The position numbers and the translations under genes were made by a program. 64,000 bases of DNA, taken from NCBI GenBank assembly GCA_025024175.1, contig QCXZ01000064.1:59975325-60039324 (forward strand). The letters run 5' to 3'. The notes beneath the pieces were generated by a model that saw only the letters and a program-made list of their open reading frames with translations, made no database searches and was not told the DNA's origin. This DNA is from Rhyzopertha dominica (Eukaryota > Arthropoda > Insecta > Coleoptera > Bostrichidae). Positions 38,771 to 50,878 of this stretch are shown here, one piece after another (the stretch's first letter is position 1; every line of letters starts with the position of its first letter).

Positions 38771-39190
38771 ATAAAAGATCTACAACTCATTCCCAGTAAA
38801 ACTAAGAAATAGGGGACTAGACTTATTTTAAATAAAACTACAATAATCTATAAAAAAATAGTTCTGATTGACATTTACTAATTCTTCTTGTATATATTTT
38901 TTCACCTATATATCGTTCATGTAAACTGAGATAATTGCTTTTTTTCGTTTTTATTGTTTCTCACCTCCACGGCTCTCATCAATAACAACTTGATACACAG
39001 GTATATACGCGTTAAATTCTAAATTTGTTTTTCTTTTAATTTTTACGGTGAGTGCAAGAAAAGGGCGATGCCACTAATCATAAGTGTCATTTGCCACTAA
39101 AATTGGCCGTTTTGCCCTTCTACGAATCTTGCTATTCAGAGTCATAATAATACTATTATGTCATCAATGTAGTGAGCAAATAAGGACGAA

Positions 39191-39232
39191 TTATTATTAT
39201 TATTGTGGTTATTACTATTATTATTTTTCTAA
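39191..39232. repeat. ATT-rich microsatellite
   Basis: Runs of ATT/TTA triplets with a few interruptions. Confidence 0.7.
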
Positions 39233-39949
39233 CAATACTTTTTTGAGCAGTCAGTATTTATATAAAAAAAAACATTTCGAGGACGTACGTCCTCGTACAA
39301 ACAATCAATCTTTAAAGAGAATATAAAGTTATGTGGTATTTGGAAATGACTTCTCTAAAGAGATGGACAAGTCTAAAATCCGCATTCGATTGTTAATACA
39401 TATGTACATAGTACACACATGGTATACCTACATAAATCAATGCTTCAGTATACCATGAAATATGATACATTAGGACCTTAGTCCCTGGATGATGGTACAG
39501 TGCATTGTCAATAGCTGCAAAAAAATAATGAATCAATAGTTTCCTAGTTAGGTAGGCACGTAGTCAAAAAGGATATTGTACCCTATACGTTGTCCCGACT
39601 TTGCCCCTATAAAGTTATCCAAATTGGTATAAGCTTTTTTGCATCTTTTGCTTGAATTCAGCTATTTCTATGTATAAAAGAACGGCCAAGTCACGTACTA
39701 ACTATTTAGATTGTAAAATAGTCTACAGTAAAAGAATGCTTCAACCGAATGTAGAATTGATGAAAAAAATGAAGCTTTATACTTTTCATTACACTGCGAC
39801 TTTTTGGATCACCCACGTATGCACTAATCGCTCAAAAAGATAAAACAGGAATCTTTACAAACCATTTCTCCAAAAATTTAAACCCAAAACGGGCCTCTCT
39901 TAATTTTCTCGGCTAAATAAAATACTCCTAGTGTTGTTTACGTTCTTGC

Positions 39950-40173
39950 GAGCACTTTTTTTGCGGCGTATCCGGGCGTACGTGACCAATTATTGGGCAA
40001 AAAAAGGACCAGTCCATTTGCGGGCCGGGTGAAGTAGCTTTTAATGCGTCGCTTATTGAATTAGTATCGCCGATGATAACTGTGCGTGATGATGTGCCGG
40101 TGAATACGGGGTGTTTTTCAAGATTCGTTTTCGAAATTATTGACTTTTGAGTGTTAGTGACGTGTGTGGACTG
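39950..40173 (+). other. Possible noncoding first exon of an unannotated transcript
   Basis: CpG-containing, relatively GC-rich stretch ending GTGGACTG/GTAAGC (donor at 40174) followed downstream by several exon-like segments with good splice sites (40808-41481). No long ORF; an ATG at about 40077 opens only some 25 codons. It fits a 5' UTR exon, or the start of a noncoding RNA. Confidence 0.4.
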
Positions 40174-40807
40174 GTAAGCGATGCTTTCTACATGATGCTT
40201 TACGTGCGATCGAAATTTTCGCTAGCTGGAAGCTTTGAAGAATTTCAAAACTTTAAGTGAACTCTGAAACAATCAAGCACGTAGGTCGAAATTGAAATTC
40301 GCTTGAAATAGATTTTTGAAAGGCACAGTGTAGTCTCGTTAGATAGCATACGTTTATTATTTTTTTTATAATGAAACACCATTATTCTTAAAGAGAAAAT
40401 ACGTAAATCCTTAAGCTTAATTTTAATTTTCTTGTGTAATTCTTCAATTGTCATACAAAATTATTCTTGCATGCCTTATAAATCATACGTCGTATAAAAT
40501 TTGCCCGATCATCTTTGAAAACCTTCGATGAACCAACGTCTTTTCGCACCTTTCTGACCTAAATTCCGTTACAGCTATATTTTTTTACAGTTGATTATGA
40601 ACTTTTCTCTTTCTCCCTCTCGATTAATCGCTTAATCGATGATCGATTATAATATTCCTCTTTTTGTAAAGGAAATTTGAATACTCATTGAAAACATAAT
40701 ACTAAAAACGAAATAAATTATTGACATAATAGTTTGATAATTCATAAAATTTAGTTTGTTTTGCCTACCTGTGTACCTGTTTCTAATATATTTTTTCATT
40801 GTTCCAG

Positions 40808-41481
40808 GGGTGTAGTGTTGTGTTAGTGCCAATCAGTGCCAGATGTGGATCAAGAGAAGCCAAAAGCTGCGGTCTTAACCAGGCACTGTGAGTTTCACAA
40901 ATTCAATTTTTTTTCCTGAAAAGTGACACCTAATTTTTGTTTCAGGCAGGGGGAGCAGTTACTGCTGTGTCTGGTTGGGTGAGTCGATGAAAATTTGTTG
41001 TTTTGCACGCGTTTTTGATTATTTGTATGTTGGGTCGCGTAAACGTTACTATACAAGGGCGTACGTTAGGGGAAGGGGGCGTGACAGTGTAGTGCCTTGT
41101 TTTAATGTATGTAAGTAATTATGAAATGTTATATTTATATCATAATCTCTCGTTTTCAGCAAAATTTTTACAAAACACTGGTAAGTGAATGAAGTTATCT
41201 GAACTATCCACTTCACGAATAATAACTAACGTTAAGTTTCTTTTTGTTTCAGGAGATATTCAACAAATCTGATGGTACAACGGTATTTTTGAGTTAATTA
41301 GTTATGTACATGTTAGGAAAAAATAAAATAAAACAAACTGATCCCCTTCCTTAAATCATGTCTGCTTTTGAACGAGATTACTAATTGTTTTCTGAGCTTA
41401 TGTTCGCAGATTCTTCATTTAGAGTTGCCAGCTTCCAGAGTCCAGGGAACGAACTTGTCTGTGAAATTAAATCAACCAAAG
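40808..41481 (+). other. Cluster of small exon-like segments (candidate spliced transcript)
   Basis: Segments with good acceptor and donor sites: 40808-40887 (80 bp), 40946-40978 (33 bp), 41160-41180 (21 bp), 41253-41282 (30 bp, weak donor), 41410-41481 (72 bp). Acceptors are TGTTTCAG or GTTTTCAG type with pyrimidine tracts; donors are GTGAGT, GTGAGT, GTAAGT, GTATTT, GTAGGT. The last four lengths are multiples of three and share one open frame (ending ILHLELPASRVQG...), but the 80-bp segment does not feed that frame and no start codon was found. It may be noncoding, or belong to a gene continuing to the right. Confidence 0.4.
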
Positions 41482-42048
41482 GTAGGTCTATATATATCAA
41501 TAGCTTATTATGCTGCTCCAAATGAAATAAGGTTATATTGCTCTTGTAAAGTTCCGACTGCCCGATAATTGTATGTTTACAAACAATGAACAAACTTAAT
41601 TTGGTACAGCAGTTAATTTTACGCTCAGTTTTAATTTTCTTGTATAGATCTTCAATTGTCAATACAAAATTATTTTTGCATGCCTCATAAATCATACGTC
41701 TCATAAAATTTGCGTGACCATCTTTGAAAACCCTCCGTGTTGTCGCACCTTTCTGTCCTGAATTTCATTTACAGCTATATTTTTTACTGTTGATTGTGAA
41801 ATTTTGGTCATTCTACTGATTTTTGCGATGGCCCCACTTTCTCCCTATGCATTAATCACATGAAGGAAAAATAAAGAAGAAGTTTGAAGACTTATTGAAA
41901 ACATAATACTGAAAACGACATGACTTTTAGAAAATACGCAATATTCATAAACATTCACGCAAAAGGTGTAGTCTTGCAATTGATAAAATTTAATTTGTTT
42001 TTGGCTATCTTTGTACCTGTTTATAGTATATTTTTTTCATTGTTCCAG

Positions 42049-42128
42049 GTGTGTAGTGTTCTGCTAGTGCTAACCAATGCCAGATGTGGATCAACAGGAG
42101 CCAAAGGCTGCTATCTTAACCAATCTCT
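42049..42128 (+). other. Second copy of the 80-bp exon-like segment
   Basis: Same length (80 bp) as 40808-40887, with conserved acceptor (CATTGTTCCAG) and donor (GTAAGT here, GTGAGT there). In one frame both are fully open and keep Cys positions (ARCGS...C.LNQ). It looks like a duplicated exon carried by a 1.24-kb direct repeat. Confidence 0.45.
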
Positions 42129-42370
42129 GTAAGTTTCTCAAATTTTATATTTACAATATTACAATAGTACATGCAAAATTATTTTGTATGCCTCATAAAT
42201 CATACATCGCGCGTCGTATTAAATTTACGTCATCATCCTTGAAAACCTTCGACGAATCAACATCTTTTCGCAAATTTCTGTCCAAAATGCCATTTACAAC
42301 TATATTTCTCACAGTTGACTGTGAAATATTGGTCATGTCATTCTACTGGTTTTTATAATGACCCCACTTT

Positions 42371-43263
42371 CTCCTTCTACGTTTTTATGTATTCATAAAC
42401 ATTCAGGTTCAGGTGGTAAATGATTATGATTCCGTTTAATCGTTTTTAACATTATTGTCAAAAACATCTCCGCCATTTCGAATTCTTTAACAACTTTGAC
42501 GTTGATTTTACCTTCTTGTGGGTGGGAAACTTCCACCCCATTCCACGGTCTCCCCATTTTTATAATTAGTAGGAGCTATAAGTGTAGTAGTAATAACTCT
42601 TTACTGTTTTTTAACAAGCAAGTTTTAGCTTTATCTTGAACTATGTGCATTAGACATACTATTAGTATTATTTAATAATTAAATATGCTGTATCTGCCAA
42701 GTTGAATATAGTCAGTTGATGCTTTCTTTATTTGTAAAATTGTAGTGGCATGTTTTTCTTGTTTCGTTGTTGTTTTCTAAGATTAGAAAGTATTCAAAAT
42801 TCTTGTCTTTTTTCTAGTAAGTCTTTAAAATAAAGACACGTCGTAAATATAGGGATATTATAACTTTCCTGAAAAACAATTATTTTCAATGTGGATCACA
42901 GTACCGAAAAGAGCGTTTATTGCCTTTTCGAATGCACCTGGGAGATATACTTAACAGCCGCAACAGATATTTCTATAGTGACTTAAAAAAGTCCTATAAA
43001 TTTAAATAAAATCAATATACTCTATTTGTCGCCAACTTAACTGAAACAACTTAAGTTATTTATTTTTATATACGAGTAAAAGACACTCTTGTCGATAACC
43101 AACAATGAAAAAATTTGTTAAATTGTGTCTAAGGGTGGGTTAAGATAAGAAAAAACATAGAATTAAATATTATTAAATAAACAACTTGTTGTTCAAAAAG
43201 TAATCTTCTAAAAATCATCGCGCAAACGTTTTTATGATAAAAAATTAACAACTACAACTGCAA
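42371..43263. other. Noncoding stretch, nothing recognised
   Basis: About 0.9 kb of AT-rich sequence between the direct repeats and the second envelope remnant. Confidence 0.4.
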
Positions 43264-43602
43264 ACTTTCTAGCATGATGTTCTCGGTGTAGGCCTTGTAA
43301 TTTGCTTCGCGTTGTAGAATCCCGATTTTGGAAATGGTGATTTCTTCAGCTTGACTGTTCTTGCATATGATGGTAATCGATTGTTGGTTGGAAATAGTGA
43401 ATAATCATCGGTTGTCTCGTAGAGGATGCCATAGTTCCGTCGTTGCCATTAGATTCCTGATTTTGCAAGTTTTCGGAATAGATTTTTCTGTTTTTATGAA
43501 GAGCTTGATTTTGTAGTCTTTGACTTCATCTTTCTTTGTGATTGGTAGATTCTTGCAGATCCAATAGGTATAGTTTAATTCGTAGACTTTTAAATCTTCC
43601 AT
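43264..43602 (-). pseudogene. Retroelement fusion-envelope (F-like) remnant, copy 2
   Basis: Shorter copy of the remnant at 36583-37073, starting with the same residues (MEDLKVYE) and open only to 43405 before a stop; the C-terminal part is further decayed. Clearly non-functional. Its position immediately left of the exon-like block is the same as in copy 1, so both were duplicated as one unit. Confidence 0.55.
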
Positions 43603-43845
43603 TATATAAAGCAGATTTTGGCAATATTCTTATCATTCAACTTGTAAGTTTTATTCGACAACAAAGTTTTGAAGAACAGAAATTATATTCAAATTATGCA
43701 ATAAAGAATTAGCTGTAAAGCTTTGTGTATAAATATATTCTAATTCTACTATCTTCAGCGTATGAAATACATCAGGCGTAAATACATCTCTTTTTTAACG
43801 AAAGGGCCCCCTTCAGCCTCAAAACCCCGAAAATTTTCAATAATT

Positions 43846-44103
43846 GGACGTGTGCAATGTAAATACGGCTTTTTTAAATACCAAGGTGGCCATGGAAAAC
43901 GCCGAGAAATCAATCACACAGCTAAGCGTCAGTAGCCCTGGAAAGCCCGGCGTGCGCGTGCAGCTTCCCAAAATTTCACAAAAATTGTGTGGAAAATTCG
44001 GACCGCGGTGTGAAACAGACCGTTTCGTAGTGATTTAGTGACGTGGTGCTTCGGCTAATCTAGTTTTGGCCACCTTATCGGGTTCGCACGGGAAGAGATA
44101 CCG
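43846..44103 (+). other. Exon-like block with 48-codon ORF, copy 2
   Basis: ORF 43892-44038; donor GTGAGT after 44103. Closest to copy 1 (same ITQLSVSS segment). Confidence 0.55.
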
Positions 44104-45814
44104 GTGAGTTTAGTTATTACTTTTTATCGCGTAGGAATCGCGTGGAAACACCTTGTATAGGTAAATTATGCACTTGTTCGTTGCATTTATGTGATTGTAG
44201 GTTCGAAATTCGTTTAAATAGGATGGTTTAATTAAATTTTGTGCGATAAATGCTTCATCCAGTTCAAAATACGGTAAAAAACTTGCATGGATGCGGAGGT
44301 AAAAACGCTACGACGCGGTGCTGGTTTTTTCATACGCCAGCAGTCGTCAAACGGTTAAATAATCTAAAACTGTTTGTTTCACTTATACGGCATGGGATTT
44401 TTAGTATTGTAGTTAGCTTTGCTCACATAGGTAAATACTTTCAATATTTTCGTTATGTTGGATATCCAAAATCTAAATACCAGCACAGAGGTTTTAAAAC
44501 ACAATTCAGTACTTTTTATCTGTATCACCATAATAAACAAGAACTGCGTAGGAGGTTTTTACACTGCAATTTTTTGTCCCTATTTAATTCATTTATTTAC
44601 GTATAAATCTATTCCATGTGACACTGATCTGATCTATTTATGTTTGTAAATCACTATAGCCGTCTACGTAAGTAGCTTCTTCCACAAAAATACTTTTAAA
44701 GCAAGTTTTAATGGCACAAATTTTAATGACTTCATACTTGTTTGACCATTCATCGTCAGAATATTCCACAAATCTTTTAGATTTTGTGACACTTGCATCA
44801 GATGTGTCCAAAATACCATTCACTTTTCACAATAACCTACAGGTTAGTCGCAAAATTATATTCTAGTTAATTCAATAACAATTTTTGCAAATTTCCAAGA
44901 ACAACAAATTTAAATTGAATTTGATATGATTACATTGCCAGTCTTCCTGTGTAAAGCGGTTTTTGTCGTGATTTAAAGTAATTTTAGGTACAGGAAAGGT
45001 CAGAGAATTACATCATAAAAGCATAGATGTTTTGGAAAATTTTGCGAAATACGTATTCGTTAAAAAACAGTAGCTAATTACTACAGGGACCATCATTGCC
45101 TGAAATTCTTCTATGTTTTTTTAATTTGTTATAGAGGCAAATTACAAAACCAAACTTTATTTTATTTGTGAAACACTACGACCCAAAAATATTTTAACTT
45201 CTACAGAGCGTTCTATCTACTGTTTTGCTTAAATGAAGTAACCTAACTAATATCTCGCAAAGTAAAATTGACAGCGACGTGCATTATAAAAAGGAACATC
45301 TTTCTAGTTAAGGTTTGGTGGTAAATTAGGTCTTGCTAGTTTGACATAAAGTGCATAATTAAAGGCCAAACCATTTTTTAACAGTCATAAAAAATACTTA
45401 GTTGCAATTACCAGTGAATCAAAGTGAAATCTGCACAATATAAATTAGTGGATATGGTGTTTACTGTGGAAGAATGCCAGAAATAATGTTTTTGTCTGCT
45501 CTTTTGCACAAACAAAAATATACTGTTCGAGGTCTTCTAAGTACTCGTGCAAAAATTTTTGGCTCTGTTTGGGCAAACTAGAATGGTACACTAAAAAGTA
45601 CTTATTACAAAAAGCATTTAGAATAGAAATAAACTTTATTTATAGTATAAAGAGTGTGGTTGAAAATGTAAACGTCAGCACCAGTTAAATTATTAGTGCA
45701 ATTGGTACAATTCTACTATCTTCAGCATATCAAATACATCATGCGTAAAATACAACTCTTTTTTTAACCAAAGGGCCTACTTCAGTCCCCAAACCCTAAA
45801 AATTTTCTAATAAC

Positions 45815-46073
45815 TGGACGTGTACAATGTAAATACGGCCTTTTTGAATGCCAAGGTGGCCATGGAGAACGCTGAGAAGTCATTTGCACGGCTAAGCGTT
45901 AGTAGCCCTGGAAAGCCCGGCGTGCGCGTGCAGTTTCCCAAATTTTCACAAAAATTGGGTGGAAATGTCAAACTGCGGTGTGAAACAGACCGTTTCGTAG
46001 TGATTTAGTGACGTGGTGCTTCGACTAATCTAGTTTTGGCCACCTTATCGGTTTCGCACGGGAAGAGATACCG
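45815..46073 (+). other. Exon-like block with 48-codon ORF, copy 3
   Basis: ORF 45862-46008; donor GTGAGT after 46073. Shares FARLSVSS with copy 4 in place of ITQLSVSS in copies 1 and 2. Several differences from copies 1 and 2 are silent. Confidence 0.55.
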
Positions 46074-47844
46074 GTGAGTTTAGTTATTACTTTTTATCGC
46101 GTAGGAATCGCGTTGAAACACCTTGTATAGGTAAATTACGCACTTGTTCGTTGCGCTTATGTGATTGTAGGTTCAAAATTCGTTTAAATAGGATGGTTTA
46201 ATTAAGTTTTGTACAATAAATGCTTCGTCCAGTTCAAATCACGGTAAAAACTTGCATGGATGCGGAGGTAAAAACGCTACGATGCGGTGCTGGTTTTTTC
46301 ATACGCCAGCGGTCGTCAATCGGTTAAATAATCTAAAACTGTTTGTTTCACATATACGGTATGGGATTTTTAGTATTGTAGTTAGCTTTGCTCACATAGG
46401 TAAATACTTTCAATATTTTCGTTATGTTGGATATCCAAAATGTAAATACCAGCACAGAGGTTTTGAAACATAATTTAGTACTTTTTATCTGTATCACCAT
46501 AATAAACAAGAACTGCGTAGGAGGTTTCTATACTGCAATTTTTTCTCACTATTTAATTCATTTATTTACGTATAAATCTATTTCATGTGACACTGATCTG
46601 ACCCATTTATGTTTGTAAATCACTATTGCCGTCTACATAAGTAGCTTCTTCCACAAAAATACTTTTAAAGCAAGTTTTAATGGCACTAATTTTAATGAGT
46701 TCATACTTGTTTGACCATTCGTCGTCAGAATCTTCCACAAAACCTGCAAAGTACAAGGTTTATAAAGGAAGAATTTGACGACGTCTGTATATCTTTTAGA
46801 TTTTGTGACACTTGCATCAGATGTGTCCTAAATACCATTCACTTTTCACCATAACCTACAGGTTAGTCGCAAAAATTATATTCTAGTTAATTCAATAACA
46901 TTTTTTGCAAATTTTTAAGAACAACAAATTTAAATTGAATTTGATATGATTACATTGCCAGTCTTCCTTGTGTAAAGCGGTTTTTGTCGTGATTTAAAGT
47001 AATTTTGGATACAGGAAAAGTCAGAGAATTTCATCATAAAAGCATAGATGTTTTGGAAAATTTTGCGAAATACGTATTTGTTAAAAAGCAGTAGCTAATT
47101 ACTACAGGGACCATCATTGCCCTGAAATTCTTCTATGTTTTTTTTAATTTGCTGTAGGGGCAAATTACAAAACCAAACTTTATTTTATTTGTGAAACACT
47201 ACGACCCAAAAATATTTTAACGTCTACAGAGCGTTCTATCTACTGTTTTGCTTAAATGAAGTAACCTAACTAATATCCCGCAAAGTAAAATTGACAGTGA
47301 CGTACGGTATAAAAAGGAACATCTTTCTAGTTAAGGTTTGGTAGTAAATTAGGTCTTGCTAGTTGGACATAAAGTGCATAATTAAAAGCCAAACCATTTT
47401 TTAACAGTCATAAAAAAATACTTAGTTGCAATTACCAGTGAATCAAAGTGAAATCTGCACAATATAAATTAGTGGATATGGTGTTTACTGTGGAAGAATG
47501 CCAGAAATAATGTTTTCGTCTGCTCTTTTGCACAAACAAAAATATACTGTTCGAGGTCTTCTAAGTACTCGTGCAAAAATTTTTGGCTCTGTTTGGGCAA
47601 ACTAGAATGGTACACTATACACTAAAAAGTACTTATTACAAAAAGCATTTAGAATAGAAATAAACTTTATTTATAGTATAAAGAGTGTGGTTGAAAATGC
47701 AAACGTCAGCACCAGTTAAATTATTAGTGCAATTGGTACAATTCTACTATCTTCGGCATATCAAATACATCATGCGTAAAATACAACTCTTTTTTAACCA
47801 AAGGGCCTACTTCAGTCCCCAAACCCTAAAAATTTTCTAATAAC

Positions 47845-48103
47845 TGGACGTGTGCAATGTAAATACGGCTTTTTTGAATGCCAAGGTGGCCATGGAGAAC
47901 GCTGAGAAGTCATTTGCACGGCTAAGCGTTAGTAGCCCTGGAAAGTCCGGCGTGAGCGTGCAGTTTCCCAAATTTTCACAAAAATTGGGTGGAAATGTCG
48001 AACTGCGGTGTGAAACAGACCGTTTCGTAGTGATTTAGTGACGTGGTGCTTCGACTAATCTAGTTTTGGCCACCCTATCGGGTTCGTACGGGAAGAGATA
48101 CCG
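47845..48103 (+). other. Exon-like block with 48-codon ORF, copy 4
   Basis: ORF 47892-48038; donor GTGAGT after 48103. Closest to copy 3. Sequence beyond about 48350 is not repeated elsewhere in the window. Confidence 0.55.
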
Positions 48104-48350
48104 GTGAGTTTAGTTATTACTTTTTATCGCGTAGGAATCGCGTTGAAACACTTTGTATAGGTAAATTATGCATTTGTTCGTTGCGTTTATGTGATTGTAG
48201 TTTCGAAATTCGTTTAAACAGAACGGTTAATTAAGTTTTGTGCGATAAATGTTTCATCCAGTTCAAAACACGGTAAAACTTACGGCGGCAAAGAACGCTA
48301 CGTTGCGGTGCTAGTTTTTTCATACGCCAGCGGCCGTCAAACGGTTTTGG

Positions 48351-49970
48351 AGGCGTTTTCCACCGAATACCAAGCTTTTTAAATTTTCTTGGGCGATTTT
48401 CGTCAAGTACTATTTATTTCATTGTTGTAGTAAATAAAGTTGAAGCTGAACTGGTTTAGGTATTTGTATTTTGTTCGTCAAAACGTTCTGTTTTCGACAG
48501 CGATGATTTCTAACAGAAAACAGTTTTTCAAATTGTTCGTAGTAGGTGATGTCTAGTTAGGTAAATGGATGATAAAGGCCAACTAAATATTACGAATCAC
48601 TAAATAGTCCTTCTTCGATCTGTGTATTTGTATACAGTTCACAAAATGTTTAGCATTGACTTTTTCAACAGCGACATACTGCCATGTATAGTATTTTTTC
48701 TTTTCTTTTTTTCTCTTTTCTCTTTTAAGCTATAATCAACACTATTCTTACAATCTAGACCAACCACATACCCAAATTTAAGCTGCAGTCTTGGTTACTG
48801 GGTTGATTTTACAAATATTAACTTTAGCAAAGAGAATAGGAACCGACATGGTCTGTTTAAAAGTTTAAAGTTCAACAATTACAATGGCGTAGTAGGAACG
48901 ATGCAGTGTGGAATAACTTTGACAAAATTAAGGTGCAAAATGGTAGAATGCGAGCTCAATGTAAGAAGTGCAAAAAATATATGGTTACACTAGTTAAAAA
49001 GTAAAAATGCTGATATTTTTTTATTCTTTGTTTATTGTTTTTTATATTCCAAAGTTCTTATAACTATTTGTTTTTTTTGCACTAAAGATAAAATTATCTA
49101 GTATGTGTTGAATAAACTTCTTATTTATTGTTTTATAGTATTGGATCAGAAATACAAATTTTTATGTCATGTTAAGATTAACACTTCAATTTTTTGTTTC
49201 AACAGTTTTAAACATTTTGTTTTAATCTTGCCAACCCTGGTCACAAGCTAGATTATCGCATTATGTGATTATTATTATTTTTTAGATGCATAACCAAAAT
49301 ACAAAAAAAACTGAATAATTGTAATGTCGAACAACATTGCTGACTGCAAGATACATCTTAAATTAGAATTCAACTCTCACTTGCAATTACTTTTTTTGAC
49401 TGCGCTCAATGTATACAAACGAGCAATTTATCCCGGTAACAAGCACCGCAATCTTAACAGTTGAAGTTGGCTACTATTGTATCTGAATAAAAAACGCATA
49501 ATAAAAGTTCGTCGGGCCCATTACGAAGTTTCTGAATTGAAGAAAGAGATACTCGAGAGGACCCTCAGGCTACGACTAAATTGTACCCGGTTATAGGGGA
49601 GACAGAAAAATTACGACGTCTTTATTTGGCATAATAATGGTTCACTTCGTTGGATGCGTTATTCTGGCGAACGCGAATGTCAAATCATTAGGGGAATTTA
49701 AATGGTGAGGAAATACCGAAACGCAGCATGATAACCTGTGTAATAGTCTGTTTTTTAAATATTTATCAACTACCCATGCATTTGAAGATTTTGGCTAGGG
49801 GTTTTTTAGTTCTAGTGGCGGTATGATTGTTATTGTATGGCTATTCTACGTTACCAGTTGATGTACCTCTATAGTCCTAACTTTTTTTAAACGTAGTTAA
49901 CAATATTCAATGAAATGTAACGACTTTATCTTTATCTTGGTCTGCAAACCACTCCCCAACTCCATTATTT
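48351..49970. other. Noncoding stretch, nothing recognised
   Basis: About 1.6 kb of AT-rich DNA with pyrimidine runs near 48690-48730. No gene or repeat recognised. Confidence 0.4.
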
Positions 49971-49974
49971 GTCG

Positions 49975-50190
49975 AAAATCTTTTATATAGACTTTCGAAA
50001 GCCTTCGACCGAGTTAATCACTGTAGACTATTGGAAAAATTATCGCGTTATGATTTCTACAATCATATAATACAGTTATTTAAATCTCTGCTAACTGGTA
50101 GAAGTCAATTTGTTTAGTATAGTAGTCATAGTATCAAACAACGATCTAATGAGACTGACTTACGCAGAGGGTTTTACAGCTTGATGGTCG
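49975..50190 (+). mobile_element. LINE reverse-transcriptase fragment
   Basis: Plus-strand translation gives LSKAFDRVNHCRLLEKLSRY and, downstream, LLTGRSQFV and an SNETDLRRG-like block, in the order of CR1/Jockey-type RT. Interrupted by a stop and truncated on both sides. Confidence 0.75.
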
Positions 50191-50598
50191 GACGTTCTAA
50201 ACTATTGGGATTAGTGGCACGCTTCAAAGTTACTAAATGGGCCATATTCAAAAAAATCGTGTTGGCTAAAATTTTAACTTTTCCAGTATAAATTTTTGAA
50301 ATTTGTTAGTTGTGATAATTTAGCAATCAATAAAACATAGAAGCTTTTATAACAAATTTTATTTAATGCAGACCTGATGCTAATTGGCGCGAGCCGCGCT
50401 CTATTTTTATGTGATACTTTATTGGGTTTAAATTTTCCGATGTATAAAATAAAAACCTTTGTATGTCATAACGAATTTATACAAATTTAATATAAAAACA
50501 TACAAATTAGTAAGTATTGGTTTGAAGGCTTCCGTGGTTGTTGTCGATGACATGTTGTTTTCCGGGCTGGTTCCCACGTTGGTTATTAGACCTTGACG

Positions 50599-50628
50599 TT
50601 TCGACACTCATGTCGGTGTCTTCCTCAG
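50599..50628 (-). ncRNA. Hammerhead-ribozyme-like core, left arm
   Basis: On the minus strand: CTGAGGA (fits CUGANGA), a hairpin with stem GACAC/GTGTC, then GAAA followed by CGTC, with ACGT as a possible self-complementary helix III and GTC as the cleavage triplet. CTT before the core can pair with AAG after it (helix I start). One extra A lies between the core and helix II, off the strict consensus. Hammerhead motifs are known in terminal repeats of Penelope-like elements. Confidence 0.5.
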
Positions 50629-50847
50629 AAGTAGCTCTGAAACTGAAGTGTCGGCTGTAGCAGAACATCGAATGGAGACTGGTAACATCATCAAAATCCA
50701 GGAAGGACAAATGCTGTCGAGGGAAGCGAGATTCTGGCCGAGACTGTACAAGGAAGCCATCGAAATCCAGAAGAACCCGCACAATTACAACCGAGACCGG
50801 GGCATCGACCTACCTGGAATCTGGACACTTCAGTTTCAGAGCTACTT

Positions 50848-50878
50848 CTGAGGAAGATAATGACATGAGTTGTCGAAA
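50848..50878 (+). ncRNA. Hammerhead-ribozyme-like core, right arm
   Basis: Same arrangement on the plus strand: CTGAGGA at 50848-50854, a hairpin with stem GATAA/TTGTC, GAAA at 50875-50878, then CGTC. Compared with the left arm the helix II bases differ but still pair (one C-G became A-T, one C-G became T-G), which supports a conserved structure. The stop codon of the endonuclease frame overlaps the core. Confidence 0.5.

Larger units (their letters stand above)
40380..42370. repeat. Three diverged direct repeats of a transposase-like fragment
   Basis: Related segments at about 40380-40880, 41625-42130 and 42167-42370. All share ATGCCT(C/T)ATAAATCATAC and the downstream ATCTTTGAAAACC region, and on the minus strand read a peptide like RMIYEACKNNFVLTIEDLYK, which resembles the N-terminal helix-turn-helix region of IS630-type transposases. 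The first two units also contain the duplicated 80-bp exon-like segment (40808-40887 and 42049-42128). Confidence 0.7.
43743..48350. repeat. Tandem array of a ~2.0-kb unit (two full, one partial)
   Basis: Unit starts, marked by TCTACTATCTTC, are at about 43743, 45711 and 47743, giving periods of 1968 and 2032 bp. Units 1 and 2 match along their length; unit 2 has a short extra segment near 46740-46795 and an extra TACACTA near 47620. Unit 3 is truncated near 48350. Each unit contains the exon-like block with the 48-codon ORF. The related copy at 36.7-38.4 kb lies 6.5 kb to the left. Confidence 0.9.

Noticed and set aside
43743..48350. CRISPR-like array or satellite DNA
   Set aside because: Period is about 2 kb with only three units, and this is eukaryotic DNA; it is a segmental tandem duplication.
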